Below are positions 23,568-34,971 of a stretch of DNA of 64,000 nt, one piece after another (position 1 is the stretch's first letter; the number at the start of each line of letters is the position of its first letter). Source of the stretch: Micractinium sp. NFX-FRZ. Taxonomy: Eukaryota > Chlorophyta > Trebouxiophyceae > Chlorellales > Chlorellaceae. Below the pieces are notes generated by a model that did not search any database, was not told where the DNA came from, and was given only the letters and a program-made list of their open reading frames with translations. A program made the position numbers and the translations under genes. The stretch spans positions 1-64,000 of the forward strand of contig JAPTJF010000287.1 in assembly GCA_029339195.1 (NCBI GenBank). Direction: 5' to 3'.

Positions 23568-23800
23568 CGCCCCCACTGCTGCTGATCTACTGATCGCAAT
23601 GCAATCGGCGTTGAATGCGCAGGAGTCGAGGGCTTCCTCTCCTGCCATGTCACGCAGCATGCCAGCGCGCGCGAGGAATGAGAACACCACCGCCTGGGTG
23701 CGCTTGCAGCCACGCATTCTGCTGTCAACGCACCACATACTTGTTTCCCGCCCTCCCGCCATCTACCGGGTGCTCCTGAGTGTGCAGTGCAGCAGCCCCA
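23568..23800. promoter_or_regulatory. Shared upstream region of OS-9 (-) and HCF244 (+)
   Basis: 233 bases between divergent ATGs. No element is recognised. Confidence 0.5.
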
Positions 23801-26800
23801 ATGGCCACGCTTGCAGCCGCAGCCGTGCGTTGCACGGCGCCAGCCAGCAGCAGCAGGCAGTGCTCGGCGGTGCCCACCAGCAGCAGCCGTGTGGCGCAGC
23901 GGCCAGTGGAGCGGCACAGCAGCAGGGCGGCTGCCGATCGTGGTGCGTCTGGCACGCGCATTGTGGCCTTACCGGGCGTTGTGAGGCAGGAGGAGGTATT
24001 TCAGGGGCGTCGCTCCCTCGCCTGTGGTTGATATGTGGGTGGGCTCCGCCTGCTGCTGCTGCGGCAGCGGCGGGCGGCGGCAACACCCGCTCGCTCGCTC
24101 AGGCCCCCGCTGTGTTGCGGCCTCTCACCTGCAAGCCAACGAGACCCTCAAACGGTACATCACCCACAGCCCTCCCCGCAATGCTGCCGCCCCTGTTCGC
24201 CCCGCAGGCAGCGCCCGCCGCGCCGCGCCGCGCTGCGCCGCCGCGTCGGGCGATGCTCCCAAGTCCATGGGTGGCACCCCCGTGCCCGGCAACGCCATCC
24301 TGGTTGTGGGTGCCACCGGCACGCTGGGCCGCCAGGTCGTGCGGCGCGCCCTGGATGAGGGCTACGAGGTCCGCTGCATCGTGCGGCCCCGCCTCTCCCC
24401 GGCAGACTTCCTGCGCGACTGGGGCGCCACCACGGTGCAGGCCGACCTCACAGACCCCTCCAGCATCCCCGCCGCCCTGGTGGGCGTGTCAACCGTCATC
24501 GACTGCGCCACCGCACGCCCGGAGGAGTCCACCGACAAGGTGGGTGGGGGGAGAGAGGCATGGATGGGTTTGGGAGGGAGAGCAGGGCGGGGGGCTGGGG
24601 AAGGCAAGAGGGGAGAGGGGTAGGGGAAGGCGGGTGTACAGGGGACCGGCGACTAGGGGCAATGCCAAAGGCACCGTTGGGTGCTGCCTGTGGTGGTGCT
24701 GGCTGTGATGCATGCTGTGGTGCCCTGTGCCGCTCCCTTCACCTCCACACTGCTGCGCCCTGCCGCCTGGCAGCTGGTGGATTCTGCACCACACCGCTCC
24801 CCCCATGCTCCTCGCCCGTTGTTGCCACAACCTGCCCGCCTGGCTGCCGCCTGCTGCAGATTGACTGGGAGGGCAAGGTGGCCCTGATCCAGAGCGCCCA
24901 GGCCATGGGCATCCAGCGGTGAGCGGGGCAGGCCATGCAGCCCGGAGGGCAAGCGCTCGGAGGCGTTGAGAGCGGGGGGCAGAGCAGAGTGTGCAGCAGG
25001 GGCGGAGGCACAGGCAATGGGCGTGATTCCAGCGGTGAGGCCTCAGGGAGGCCAGGGGGCAGGCCAGCATGACACAGCCGCAGGGCAGGCCAGCCTGAAT
25101 CAGCAGGTGCAGAGAAGGACGCCCGGTGGTGGCAGGCCAGCAGGGACAGGGGCTCAAGGCACCCGCTCAGCTCCGCCCCTCACTGCCCTCAACACGCACA
25201 CACTTCCCACATGTGCGCCTTCCCAAGGCAGTTCGCACTCTGACCTCACTAAACCACCTGCTTGCCTCCCTGCTTGCAGCTACATCTTCTGCTCCATCCT
25301 GCACTGCGACAAGCACCCCGAGGTGCCGCTGATGAACATCAAGCACTGCACCGAGCAGTTCCTGGCCGCCTCGGGCCTCAACTTCACCGTCTTCCGCCTG
25401 TGCGGCTTCATGCAGGCAAGGCAGGGGAGGGGGTGCAATGGGCATACTGCCCGACCACTGCTGCTGCCGCTGCTGCTGCTGTCTGTCCGTGCATCGTGCT
25501 GCCTTTGGCGCTCACGTTGCCGTAGGGCCGCTGCCGCTGCCGCTGTGCTGCTCACCCTTCCCTTGTGGCTTTCTGGCTGCTATGTTTCTCATATATCCTC
25601 ACATCTGTCCCTCTCCCACTGCAGGCCATCATCGGCAACTATGCTGTGCCTATCCTGGAGGAGAAGGTGGTGTGGGGCACCACCGACCAGACGCGCACCG
25701 CGTACATGGACACGCAGGTGTGTGCGGGGTGGCGGGTGCTGTGTCACAATACAGGAGCATGTGGTGCATGCTCATCTTTGCCTCCTGCCGGTTCTGCGGC
25801 TCAGGGCTGTGTACGTTGTGGCGGGCGCTGCGGCAGGAGGCAGGCGCGCACGCGAGCGCTGCTAGCCACCCTTGAGCAGCCCTGCCTGCCTGCCCCAACC
25901 TCCCCCGCCAAGCCTTGCACATGCCCACCCCCACCCACCCACCCACCCACCCACCGAACCACACACCCGGCCTGCTGCAGGACGTCGCCCGCATGATTAT
26001 GGCTGCCCTGCGCACCGACGCGGCCATTGGCCGCACGCTGCCCCTGTCTGGCCCCCAGGCCTACTCCAACGACCAAGTCATCGCCCTGTGCGAGCAGCTG
26101 GCCGACTGCGATGCCGAGGTCAGCAACATCCCTGTCTGGCTGCTCAAGGGCACCCGCGGCTTCCTGCGCTCCTTCCAGTGGGCCACCGACGCCGCCGACC
26201 GCCTGGCGTTTGCAGAGGTGCTCTCCTCAAACGAGTCCTTCTCGGCGGACATGACGGAGACGTACAAGGTGGGCGCAGGCTGAGGCGAGGCAGTACCACA
26301 GCATGCACAGCATGCGCAGCAGGGTGCCGTCCTTCTGCTTTCGGCAGACGTGACGGGGACTGCACGGTGGGCGGCTGGGGGGTGCGGCCGGCCGGGCAGC
26401 ATTGGCCGACAGTGTCGCCGCAGTGTTGCGAGAGCGAGTCGATAGGGGGAGACAGGGGCGATTGCGGGATGCAGCAGCATGCGCAGCAGGGTGGGGTCCT
26501 TCACCAAGCCGTTCTGCTCTGACAGCAGGGGTTGCTAGTACAGGGCAAGCCAGCGGGGGCGGCCCACAAGCAAGGGGAGGAGATTTGTGCAGCCCAAGCG
26601 CCATGCTCTTTGCCTGGACAGCACACCTAAACAAGTGGCCCCGCCCCTCTGCCGCCCCGCTGCAGGTGCTGGGTGTGGACCCCGCCTCTGTGACCACCCT
26701 GGAGGTGTACCTCAAGGTGAGGGGGTGGCTAGAACAGTTTATTGATGTGAAGGCACATTGATTTGGGCACGTGGGTGTGGCAGCTTCGGCATTGCCCCCG

Positions 26801-27229
26801 CCTGACGGCCGCCCCGTTGCCTGCCTCTTTGCCGGTGCTGCCTCCAGGTCTGCTACTCTACTGCCTTTTCAAAGGAACAGCCGTGGCTCGTACTTGTGCA
26901 TTGGCTGTGCCGCGCCTGCTCATAAACGTACACTCTCTTCCTCCTACACCCTCACGCGAGCTGTTGCAGGAGTACTTCACGGCAATCCTGAAGAAGCTCA
27001 AGGACGTGGGGGCGTCCTCCAAGCAGGTAGGGCGTGTGGTGACTCGAGGTGTGCATGGAGGCTTTGAAAGCTTGAGTTTGGTGGGAATGTGCATGTGCAA
27101 GGAGGCCCCCAGCAGCGTCTGCGGGCGGCAGCCGCCACCTGCCGGCCCGCTCCCCGCCCCCGAAGCTCATTCGCTCCCCTCTCTGCCGCCGTTCTTCTGC
27201 CCTCCCAACAGACGAACTTCTACATCTAA
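23801..27229 (+). CDS. HCF244: HCF244/Ycf39-type NAD(P)-binding photosystem II assembly factor
   Basis: Chloroplast atypical short-chain dehydrogenase needed for psbA (D1) translation initiation and early PSII reaction-centre assembly. Exons: 23801-23942, 24208-24539, 24860-24918, 25280-25415, 25625-25717, 25981-26268, 26666-26716, 26970-27026, 27212-27229; phases close to 391 aa, close to the plant length. A transit peptide (MATLAAAAVRCTAPASSSRQ...) precedes the mature start near ASGDAPKSMGG. The Rossmann motif VVGATGTLG sits near 80-88. Further family blocks: VIDCATARP, KVALIQSAQAMGIQRYIFCS, FTVFRLCGFMQAIIGNYAVP, RTAYMDTQDVARMI. The conserved tail is YFTAILKKLKDV, ending TNFYI. Intron 4 has a GC donor (CAG|GCAAGG). 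Exons 3 and 6 each have decayed copies of their 3' borders in the following introns. Confidence 0.93.
25008..25046 (+). repeat. Decayed copy of HCF244 exon 3 donor border
   Basis: The exon 3 end (caggccatgggcatccagcg|gtgag at 24898-24923) recurs as caggcaatgggcgtgattccagcg|gtgag ending at 25034, 116 bases downstream in the same intron and still with a usable GTGAG. Confidence 0.82.
26300..26525 (+). repeat. Decayed copies of HCF244 exon 6 donor border
   Basis: The exon 6 end (tccttctcggcggacatgac ... gtgggcg, 26235-26275) has a copy 96 bases on (tccttctgctttcggcagac ... ggtgggcgg, about 26331-26375). A third fragment sits near 26480-26520. Both downstream copies are preceded by gcatgcgcagcagggtg. 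Confidence 0.72.
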
Positions 27230-27949
27230 ACTATCGTGGAAGACAAGAGAAGACATGCTGGGCGATGCTAGCAAAGATGCATGGCCTTCAGATGCACGCC
27301 GACTTGACCCGCCGCAGCCGCCCTTCCTCCGACGGTCTGCCGCCAAGGATGCGGCTGCTCAGCTCAGTCGGCAAGGCCACGCCCATTCGTGCGCATGCCC
27401 TTCCTCTCCTTTGAGCCACATTCTTGGCCATTCAAGCCACCACGCCGCCACGCCACTGCAACACACATTTGGTTTGTCTGCGCAGCCGCCCGCGGGGCGG
27501 CCTGCCGCCTGATTTTATCTTTCTCTCCCTGCCCCCGTCCCCCCGCCCCTTGGCCCTCCCTTTTTTTAATGTACACGGTGCCTCCCCCGCTCGAGAAGAG
27601 AACTGCTCTGCTCCCTGCTCCTCTGTTTGACGCTCCCACCGCACACAACTCCCCACTATGTGCCCCCACACAATTTTTGGCCTTCTGCTCCGCTTCCCTT
27701 CCCCGATTTAACGCATTTCAGCTCCCTAACACACCGTCAGTGGTGGCAAACAGGCGCCTGGTGCCTCGAAGCAGCATAAGGCATGGGTCAACTCGAGTGC
27801 TGACGAGCAGATGGGGTGCTGGCCCACAGATGCTGCGCATGGTGCCGGGGCGAAGATGCTGCCACCTTGGGCATCTTGAACATCAGGTTCTGTTGAAGGC
27901 GGCCGGCACATTTGCAATCGTCTTTCGTTTCTTGCAAGCGTCTGCAGCC
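27230..27949. other. Intergenic between HCF244 and the KKXX membrane protein
   Basis: 720 bases with no supportable exon, presumed HCF244 3' UTR and the promoter of the next gene. A pyrimidine-rich, AT-richer stretch lies around 27510-27720. Confidence 0.45.
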
Positions 27950-30263
27950 ATGGCGCCCAAGGTTACAGTAGCTGTGGCCAAGCAGCCTGCACCCAAGCCC
28001 AGCAAAGGTGCGACAAGGCCGGTGCCACTGCTCGCTTGCAGACGGCTGTGCGGTAAGGGTGCCGCATCGACGCGTGAATTCCCCTATGCCTGCAGATGCG
28101 GACGAGGCGACAGCCCTGCAAGAGGCGGTGGACAGCTTGCGCGAATATGCAGCATCAACGGCCGTCGCGCAGCTGGTGTACGTGGCTCTGAGGACTCTGT
28201 GGCATGTGCTGCTGCCCCAATACCTGGAAGGTGCGCGCCGCTCACCCCTGCCGCCGCCGCCGCCGCCGCCGCTGCCGCCGCCGCCACCGCTGCCGCCAGC
28301 CCGGCGGACGCCCCCACGCAATTACTGAGCCTCTCACTCCTCAGCACATGGCTGACCCAGCACACGTGCATCCCGGCACACCTTTCCCTGCAGTGCGGCA
28401 GTATGTGCCGCTGGCAGCGGAGGTGCTGGCCGCCGAGGTGGTCCTCTTCTTGATGTTCCGTGCTGGCGGCGGCTTTGGCCCGCAAAAGCTGGAGCGCCCC
28501 TGGGTGCTCAACCTGTACAGCATCCTCTCAGTGGGCCTGCTGGCAAAGGTGGGTTGCAGTTCATGCTTGAGAGTTGGCAGGAGAGTGCTGCCATGCTTGG
28601 TCAGGGCATACCTGGTCAGCACCCATGTGTGCGGGCACCCTGGCTTGGCTGTAAGGCGGTCTTAACTCGGCAGCCACACAGAGGCCGTGGCAGGCTTGCA
28701 TGTGCTTAGGCACAGGGAGCTCATGCAAGAAGCCATCATCATGGAATGTGGGGTTACGCGGGACAGTGAGAGCATGCTTCTGGTGGAGGATGGCTGTGCA
28801 GGGGAAGGGTGTCCAGCTGGCGAGACCAGGCCGGGCGGGGCATGTGGTAGCTAGCCCCCCTACATGTGCCGCCGTGCCATGCCGCTGCTGAGCAGCACAG
28901 ACCAGTTGGATGTTCCCCCACGTTCCCGCCGGCCCCCATCCACTCTGCTCTGCTCTGCTCCCTCCCCACCCTTGCTTCCTGTGAGCTGCCTGCAGTGCAC
29001 CACCGACCTGTATGTCTACCAGTTTGCCCCCTCCATGTGGCCGCACTTCAGGTGGGCTCGGGCCTCCCGCCAGGTGGCGGTGCAGTGCAGCACAGCAGGA
29101 GGCGCTGCCGCTCCTAGTGCTGCCACCCCAGTGCATCCACGGAAGGCTCTCTCCTGGCGCCATGCCGCCTGCACAGTGCATCCCGGCTGGTGTGAGCGCC
29201 GTGCCGGCCGTGCGGCTGTGCTGCGCCTGCCTGCCAGGAGCGGACCGACCAGGGAAATCAGTGCCATCAAGCTGTCCTCTAAATCGAGCTTGCCCCTCCA
29301 ACGGATGCCCCCACCCCCACCCCTGCAGGCCCGACAAGCCCTGGGGCCTGCCGGCGCTGCTGGCATCTGTGCTGGCGCCCCGCCTGGGCCTGGGAGCTGA
29401 GCAGATCCAGAGCACCCTCAGAGTGAGCGGGAGGAGGTGCCCTTGCAGGGCAGGGGCAGGATGCAGCCCGGGGGTGGGATTGGAGTGAAGCAGCCAGCTG
29501 GAATGGGAAGCCAAGTGGCACCGGTCAGCCAGCAGTCAGCCTTGTTAAAGCTTGCCGTCGCCCGTGCGCTGGGCGGGGATGGGCCTCAACGCCCCTGCGC
29601 CGCTCATCTGCGCGTTGCTGGCTCCGCACACGATTCCAGCTTGTGCGGAATTCCAACCACTCCATGGCGGCCGTCCATCCTGCGTCGGCTGCGGCATCCA
29701 GCCCCATTTCGGTCCCCGGCCCCACGGGGGGCAGCAGGCGCAGGGTGGCACCCTGCGCATGTTCCAGACCCTCACCCCTGCCCTCTCCACCCCGCCTGCC
29801 CCCGCCCGGCAGGTGCTGGAGCTCTCCACCGACTGCTTCTTCCTGCTCAGCGTGTTCCGCGGCATACGCACGGGTGAGCGTTGCCTCCGCATGGCTGCCA
29901 CCCTCCGCCGGGACTGCCTATGCTCGCTTGCCGCCTGTACTGCTTGCAATATTGGTTAAGGGTTGTGGTGAAAGGCGTATGCACGGGGAACGAGTGCACG
30001 GTCGGGCGTGATCACAAATTGAGGAGGGGCCAATGGGCAGCCCTTTGAGTCACCGGTGCACGCCGGCATCTGCACTGGTGCTTGGGATCTGCCACTGCTG
30101 GCTGCTGTGGCGCTCCAGCGCCCAAAAGCGGCTCTGCAGGCGTGTGTCGGTCTGTCTGCGTGCGGCTGATCCTTCTCGTACGCCTGGTCCGTGTGCAGGC
30201 AAGGCGCTCATCCTGGCGCGGCGGAAACAAGCCAAGATGGAGCAGCAGAAGAAGACAGCCTGA
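27950..30263 (+). CDS. Unrecognised multi-pass membrane protein with C-terminal KKXX
   Basis: Exons: 27950-28007, 28096-28230, 28394-28548, 28996-29051, 29329-29422, 29813-29873, 30199-30263; phases close to 207 aa. A short Lys/Pro-rich N-terminus (MAPKVTVAVAKQPAPKPSK) precedes hydrophobic segments around VAQLVYVALRTLWHVLLP, VPLAAEVLAAEVVLFLMF, LNLYSILSVGLLAK and VLELSTDCFFLLSVF. The C-terminus is cytosolic-looking and lysine-rich, ending QQKKTA. Lysines at -3 and -4 form a canonical dilysine ER-retrieval signal, which suggests an ER/cis-Golgi membrane protein. No family name can be supported. Signatures useful for matching are YVYQFAPSMWPHF and RGIRTGKALILARRKQAKM. Confidence 0.62.
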
Positions 30264-30935
30264 GCGGCCGGCATGCGGGTGCTCCGCTCCCAATGGCAGC
30301 TGGATGTGCGGGCTGGCTGGGCAAGTGCACACATATGTCGCTGGGGGCTGGATCGTCCACACATGTGTACAAAGCATGCCTGGCCACTTTGCTGTAATCG
30401 CAGTGTGATCTCGCTTGTCAGTGCAAACGGGTTGAAAAACGTTACAGCTTTGAACACATCGAGTGCCGCCTTAGTATCCGCTGCTGGAGAGAACATGCGC
30501 ATGTGGAGCAGCATCATTGCTTTCACGATCTGAGGACGTGTGGTGTGACCATGCATACATGTTGACATCACAACACAGTGCTTCAGCACGGTTGGGGCGG
30601 CAGCTGCGCAGCCTGCCCACCGCTCGTCCCGCCACCGCCTGTACCGCCGTTTTGCTGCCCCCGGCAACCAGGCAGCACCAATTCATAGTGTACGCATACG
30701 CATTGAACATTTACAATCAGCAACACAACGTCGCTCTTCATTCCCAAGGCGGAGTGTTTGCAGCGGTGATCGTGCTCCACAGGCGCCTTGCAGCAATACA
30801 AGCAGCCGTAGCAACACCCGAAGCGCGAGCGACGCAATAGCACCCTCGCGTCTCGCCCCGGCTGCACTCTTGTTCGCCGCCCCCGCCCACCGCCGCCACC
30901 CGTCCGCCCGCAGCGCCGCTGCCTCTTGGGGAGCA
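30264..30935. other. Intergenic before PAC4
   Basis: 3' UTR of the membrane-protein gene and upstream region of PAC4. Noticeably AT-richer than its surroundings at 30400-30560 and 30670-30740. No coding exon seen. Confidence 0.5.
30393..30397 (+). terminator. TGTAA polyadenylation motif of the KKXX membrane protein gene
   Basis: TGTAA 130 bases after the stop at 30263. Confidence 0.45.
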
Positions 30936-31692
30936 ATGCTGCAGCAGCACACCGCCAGCGGTGTCTATCAAGACCAGCAGATCTTCTTCCAGATAGTGGT
31001 GCTGGAGCGGCAGATTTATGCGTGGGCCGGCGTAGCGCCGCCCCGCATGGGCAACCTGTGCCTGGCGATGCCAACCCGCTTGGTGCGTCGCGCCGTGAGG
31101 CACGCGGGTGCTGGCGCATGCACTGCAGCCCTGCCCGCCCTGCCGCACCTTCCGACAGGCACAAATGCATTGCCATGCTTGAGCTGCTATTCTAATTGAT
31201 AAGCAGCGGCTGCGCACCCTGATGGCATGTGCAGTGTGCCGGCCATGCTTCAGCTCTTCTCCGGTTCTCAGGCATGCCTGGGGTCTTCTGAAGCTGCCTT
31301 GCGTCAAGTCCCTCTCTGGGTGCAGGACCCGGTGCCCTCTGCCACCTCGCTGCTGGGGCCAGGAGACGAGGATGTGACCAGCATGGCGCAGCGCTTGGGT
31401 GCGCACCTGCAGCTGTCAGTGCATATCACCAACAACCGGCACAGTCTGCATCTGCATGGCTCCACATGCCTCGCTCCTGCCCCTGCTTCTGAGCAAAACC
31501 AACGTGCCGCCGCCAGCATCCTGCCCCCACCACCGCCCCTGCCCCCCGCCCCCGCCCGCCTGTCGCGCAGCCAAGCGCGCTGGGCGCTCAGTGGCGCTCT
31601 CCGTCAACCTGCCAGCCAACCAGCCGCTGATGCGTGCTTTTGCAGAGAAGCGGCTGTTGCAGGAGCTACAGCAGCTGCAGCTGGTGAGGTGA
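30936..31692 (+). CDS. PSMG4: Proteasome assembly chaperone 4 (PAC4/PSMG4)
   Basis: Small chaperone that, with PAC3, scaffolds the alpha-ring of the 20S proteasome. Exons: 30936-31082, 31326-31398, 31571-31692; phases close to 113 aa, near the usual ~120. Family features: an N-terminal strand QIFFQIVVLERQIYAWAGVA followed by PPRMGNLCLAMPTRL; a central block VPSATSLLG ... SMAQRLGAKRAGRSVALSVN; and a C-terminal helix ANQPLMRAFAEKRLLQELQQL. The start is the ATG directly before LQQHTASG. An in-frame upstream extension exists but lacks an ATG. It sits convergent to the acidic plastid protein gene. Confidence 0.85.
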
Positions 31693-32299
31693 GCTGGCAT
31701 TGGCAACAGGGCCTGGGCTTGGGGCGGGGGCGGGAGTGGCAGGGCAGTCCTGTGCTTGCAGCCCACGCTGCACAGTGTTGCTGCAGATGCGCAGTTGCTG
31801 CAAGCACTGCAGATAATGCTGCTGCTGCTGCGGTGTCCCTCTGCTGTCTGCTCAGGCACAGTGAGTGGAGGCACTGTTGCCACCCCACATGTGCCCAGCC
31901 TACACATGTACGCCACATGCCTGCTCTGCTCTCCCCCACCACCTCAACCCTGCATCGCTTTGTGCGCAGGTGCAGCAGGCTGCCGACCTGAGCTTACAAG
32001 CGCCCAAGTGAGCGCGGCAGGTGTTGGGTGCATCATGGAGAGGCGTGTCATGTTGGTGCGGAAATGAAATGTGCTGCAGACAGAGAAAAACTGTAACACG
32101 CCGCCTGCCGCATGAGCCAGGCGGGCACAGCTGGGGCCAACGCGTGGCAGCTGCTGGCAGGGCCCGTCCCTAGGCCAGGGGCGGCCCATGCTCAAGCAAG
32201 CAAGCTTGGCTGGCAGCGCCTTACCCGCCCTAAGTAGGCAGGCATGCTGCCCCCGCAGCCGCAGCCCCAGCCGCAGCATGCACTCCTCACGCCCCCTCC
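31693..32299. other. Convergent intergenic region (PAC4 / acidic plastid protein)
   Basis: About 600 bases without supportable coding sequence. A TGTAA at 32092-32096 could serve PAC4 but is 400 bases past its stop. Confidence 0.45.
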
Positions 32300-34582
32300 T
32301 CAGAACTCGTCGTCGTCGCCGCCGGCGGCCCCCGCCGCGCCATACTCTGCGTCATAGTCCCCCGTCAGCTCCTCGTCGAAATCTGAGAACTCGGCGGCCA
32401 GCAGGGCGGCCTCCGCGCCGTCAGCCTCCGCGCCCACGCCCGCCGCGCTGCCTTTGATGGCCATCAGGTCCTCCTCCTTGATCAGGGCCCCCATCGACTC
32501 GAAGTACTCCTCCGCCTCCATGTGGTACTCGCCGCCCTGGGCGGGGCCGTCTGCGGGGGTGGGGAGGAGGGAAGCAAAGGGGGAGCCAGGGTGGTGAGGG
32601 TGAAGGGGGCTGGTGGGGACAATGGGGGGACAGTGGGAGCAGCGGGAGCCAGGGATGGTGAGGATGAAGAGGGCTACAGTGGACTCGAGAAGAGTAGAGG
32701 CGGGGGGGAGCGAACCCAGGGGAGGAGCGGGAGCCTAGGCTGGTGAGATGGGAGGGGTGCAGTGGACTCAGTGGGAAGAGCCCCCTGGGCTCCTGGTACT
32801 GTACGCGCGGCAGGAGCAGAAGCGTTTTGGTGCAGGGGCCCCGGGGGGCGAACAGCAACAGTGCGGCAGCGAGGCGGGGCAATCGGTGCAGTCCAACCCC
32901 ACAACCTACCCCTGTCCTGCTCAAGCAGCTCCACCTCCCCTGCAGCCGCACCCACAGCCCAAGTGGCCCTAGCCGCCCCACACACCCCCACCCACCAGCA
33001 CCCCGCCCAGCACCCCCCACTGTCCGCCCAGCACCCACCCGCAATTTCCATTGGGTCGCGCACAAACAGCTCCACCTCTCGCGGGTCTGCATTCTGCCCG
33101 CTCATCGTGATAAGGTCCCAGATCTCCTTGTGGCTCCACTCGCGGTACACCGGGTCGGTGGGGTCACCCGTCTCCTGGCAGCGCACGTCGGAGCGCCAGT
33201 CGGTGCCCAAGGAGGGGAAGCGGCCCACCTGGGCGCGCTGCGCGTCCCAGGCTGCAGGGGGGCGGGGGGGAAAGGGGGGCGGAGGCAGGTGAAGGATGGC
33301 GCAGGTGAGGAGAAAGGGCAGGTGCGTAGCGGCGCGACAAGCATTGCTGGCAGGCGTGCCTGTCGCTGCCGGCAGCAGCCACCTCACCCGCCGGCCACAG
33401 CATTGCATTAGAAGCTACCGCCGCCGCAGCAGCAACAACTACAGCCTCTACAGCCTGCAGCGAGTGCAAACAGGCCGCCTGCACCAAGCAGGCCCACAAC
33501 CCACGCTTCCATCCCCGCATCCGCTGCTCCCTCCCAGCCCTGCAGCACTGCACCGCAACTGCACCCTGGCTTCCAGCAAATGCTCCCCCCCGCCCCTGCC
33601 CCCGCCCCAGCACCCCACGCACCCGCGCGGTCGCGCTCCTGCCGCCGCCGCTTCTCCATTTTGGCGCGCAGGTCCCAAGGCGTCAGCTCCGGGTCCTGCT
33701 TGCGCGCGTAGCGGAAGGGCACATCTGCTGTCCAGGCATCTGGCGTGGGCGCCTGCATCAGCCCCGTCCGCTCCTGCACCGTCTCCCGCACCAGGCGCGG
33801 CAACCCCGGCAGCTCAGCAAGCAGCTCGTCATACGTGGCTGGCCCTGTCGCTGCTGCTCCTGCTGCCGCCTCGGGCTCTGCTTCTGTTGCTGCTGCTGCC
33901 GCTGCTGCTTCTGGTGTCGCTGCCCCTTGCTCCTGCTGCTGCTGCTGCTTGCTGGCGGGGTTCCACGCCTTCAAGTGCCACTGCTGGGCCTCCTTCAGCC
34001 AGGGGATCTCTCTGAAAAGGGGGGCAGGGCAGGTAGAGGCAGGCAGACAGCTGGGTGAGCAGATGACAGATGCAGCGGCGGCAGCACGGCAGGGCGCGGG
34101 CACGTGCCATCGGCGCTGCACAACCTGGGCGCATGCGTGCTCCTCTGCATGCAGGTCTCACAGCACCGCACCGCCAAGCGGCTGCACGGCATGACCCCTA
34201 GGTACTGCAAGTGGAAGCAAGATGCAGCAGCTGCGACTTACTTGCCCACCCGCCAGTCCTCCTTCTCCCGCCAGGCCAGCCAGACGCGGAACTTCTGGTA
34301 CTCCTCCTCTTCGCTGTAATTCGGGCCGTGCTGCCAGTCAACTTCCCCATCCTCGTCGAACCACCACTCGCACTTCTCGGGCTCCTCCTCTGCCTCCTGT
34401 GGCGCCTCTGCCCAGGGCGGCAGCGCCCTCAGCTGCTGTGCTGCACGCGCTGCTCGGCTGCATGTAGCGTGCTGGGGTCTCCATGTGCCTCGCCGGCACC
34501 CGCTGCTGCTGGGAGTGGCGACAGGCCGGGCTGCAAGGCAGGCGGGCAGGCACGGCCTGGCGGCCGTTGCGATGCTCGCCAT
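32300..34582 (-). CDS. Acidic plastid-targeted protein, possibly pTAC12/HEMERA-like
   Basis: Exons in coding order: 34582-34242, 34011-33623, 33251-33039, 32550-32300; phases close to 397 aa. The N-terminus (MASIATAARPCLPACLAARP) is a typical chloroplast transit peptide. The mature protein is rich in Trp and acidic residues: CEWWFDEDGEVDWQHGPNY, YQKFRVWLAWREKEDWRVGK, EIPWLKEAQQWHLKAWNP. After a Gln/Ala/Glu low-complexity linker come PRLVRETVQERTGLMQAP, FRYARKQDPELTPWDLRAKM and EWSHKEIWDLITMSGQNADP. The tail is acidic and ends GDDDEF. A plastid transcription-associated acidic protein of the pTAC12/HEMERA kind is a guess from the Trp/acidic composition only; no catalytic domain is visible. The third intron (32551-33038) contains degenerate G-rich repeats. 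Confidence 0.6.
32570..32760. repeat. Degenerate G-rich intronic repeats
   Basis: The pattern 'gggagccaggg(a)tggtgagg(a/g)tgaag' recurs about three times with 60-100 bp spacing in the last intron of the acidic plastid protein gene. Copies are decayed. Confidence 0.6.
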
Positions 34583-34971
34583 GTCCAGAGATGGGCACAA
34601 GCTGTCGAGTGAATATGATGCATGCACCGACGGTGGCCACTCTGCTAGAACCGCTGGGCCCCATGCTGTGCTCTGTCCCGCTGTGACTGGCATTCGCAAC
34701 TGGCGCTGCGCCAAGCTTCTTGTGCTTTCCGTGGATCGCATTACCATTATTCTGACAGCTCCTGCGTCGGTCAGCTGCGCCTCGCGGTTCCTCCACCGCC
34801 CAGCGCGCCTGCTGTGTGTAGCGGGGCGCTCAGCTGCTGCGGCCACCGTCCGCCGTCTGCAAGTCTGCAGCCCGCACGCAGCGGCCCAGTGGGGGTTGGA
34901 GACCGGGCGCTCGCTGTGCCCAACAGCAGCAGGCTGCGCGGCCCGCCCAGGGCTGCTGCCACGGCCTAAAC
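34583..34971. promoter_or_regulatory. Shared upstream region of acidic plastid protein (-) and SYP7 (+)
   Basis: 389 bases between divergent ATGs. No element is recognised. Confidence 0.5.

Noticed and set aside
26763..28453. Long plus-strand frames over the HCF244 3' end and the following intergenic DNA
   Set aside because: They ignore the well-supported HCF244 splice sites and start of the next gene, and show no conserved features.
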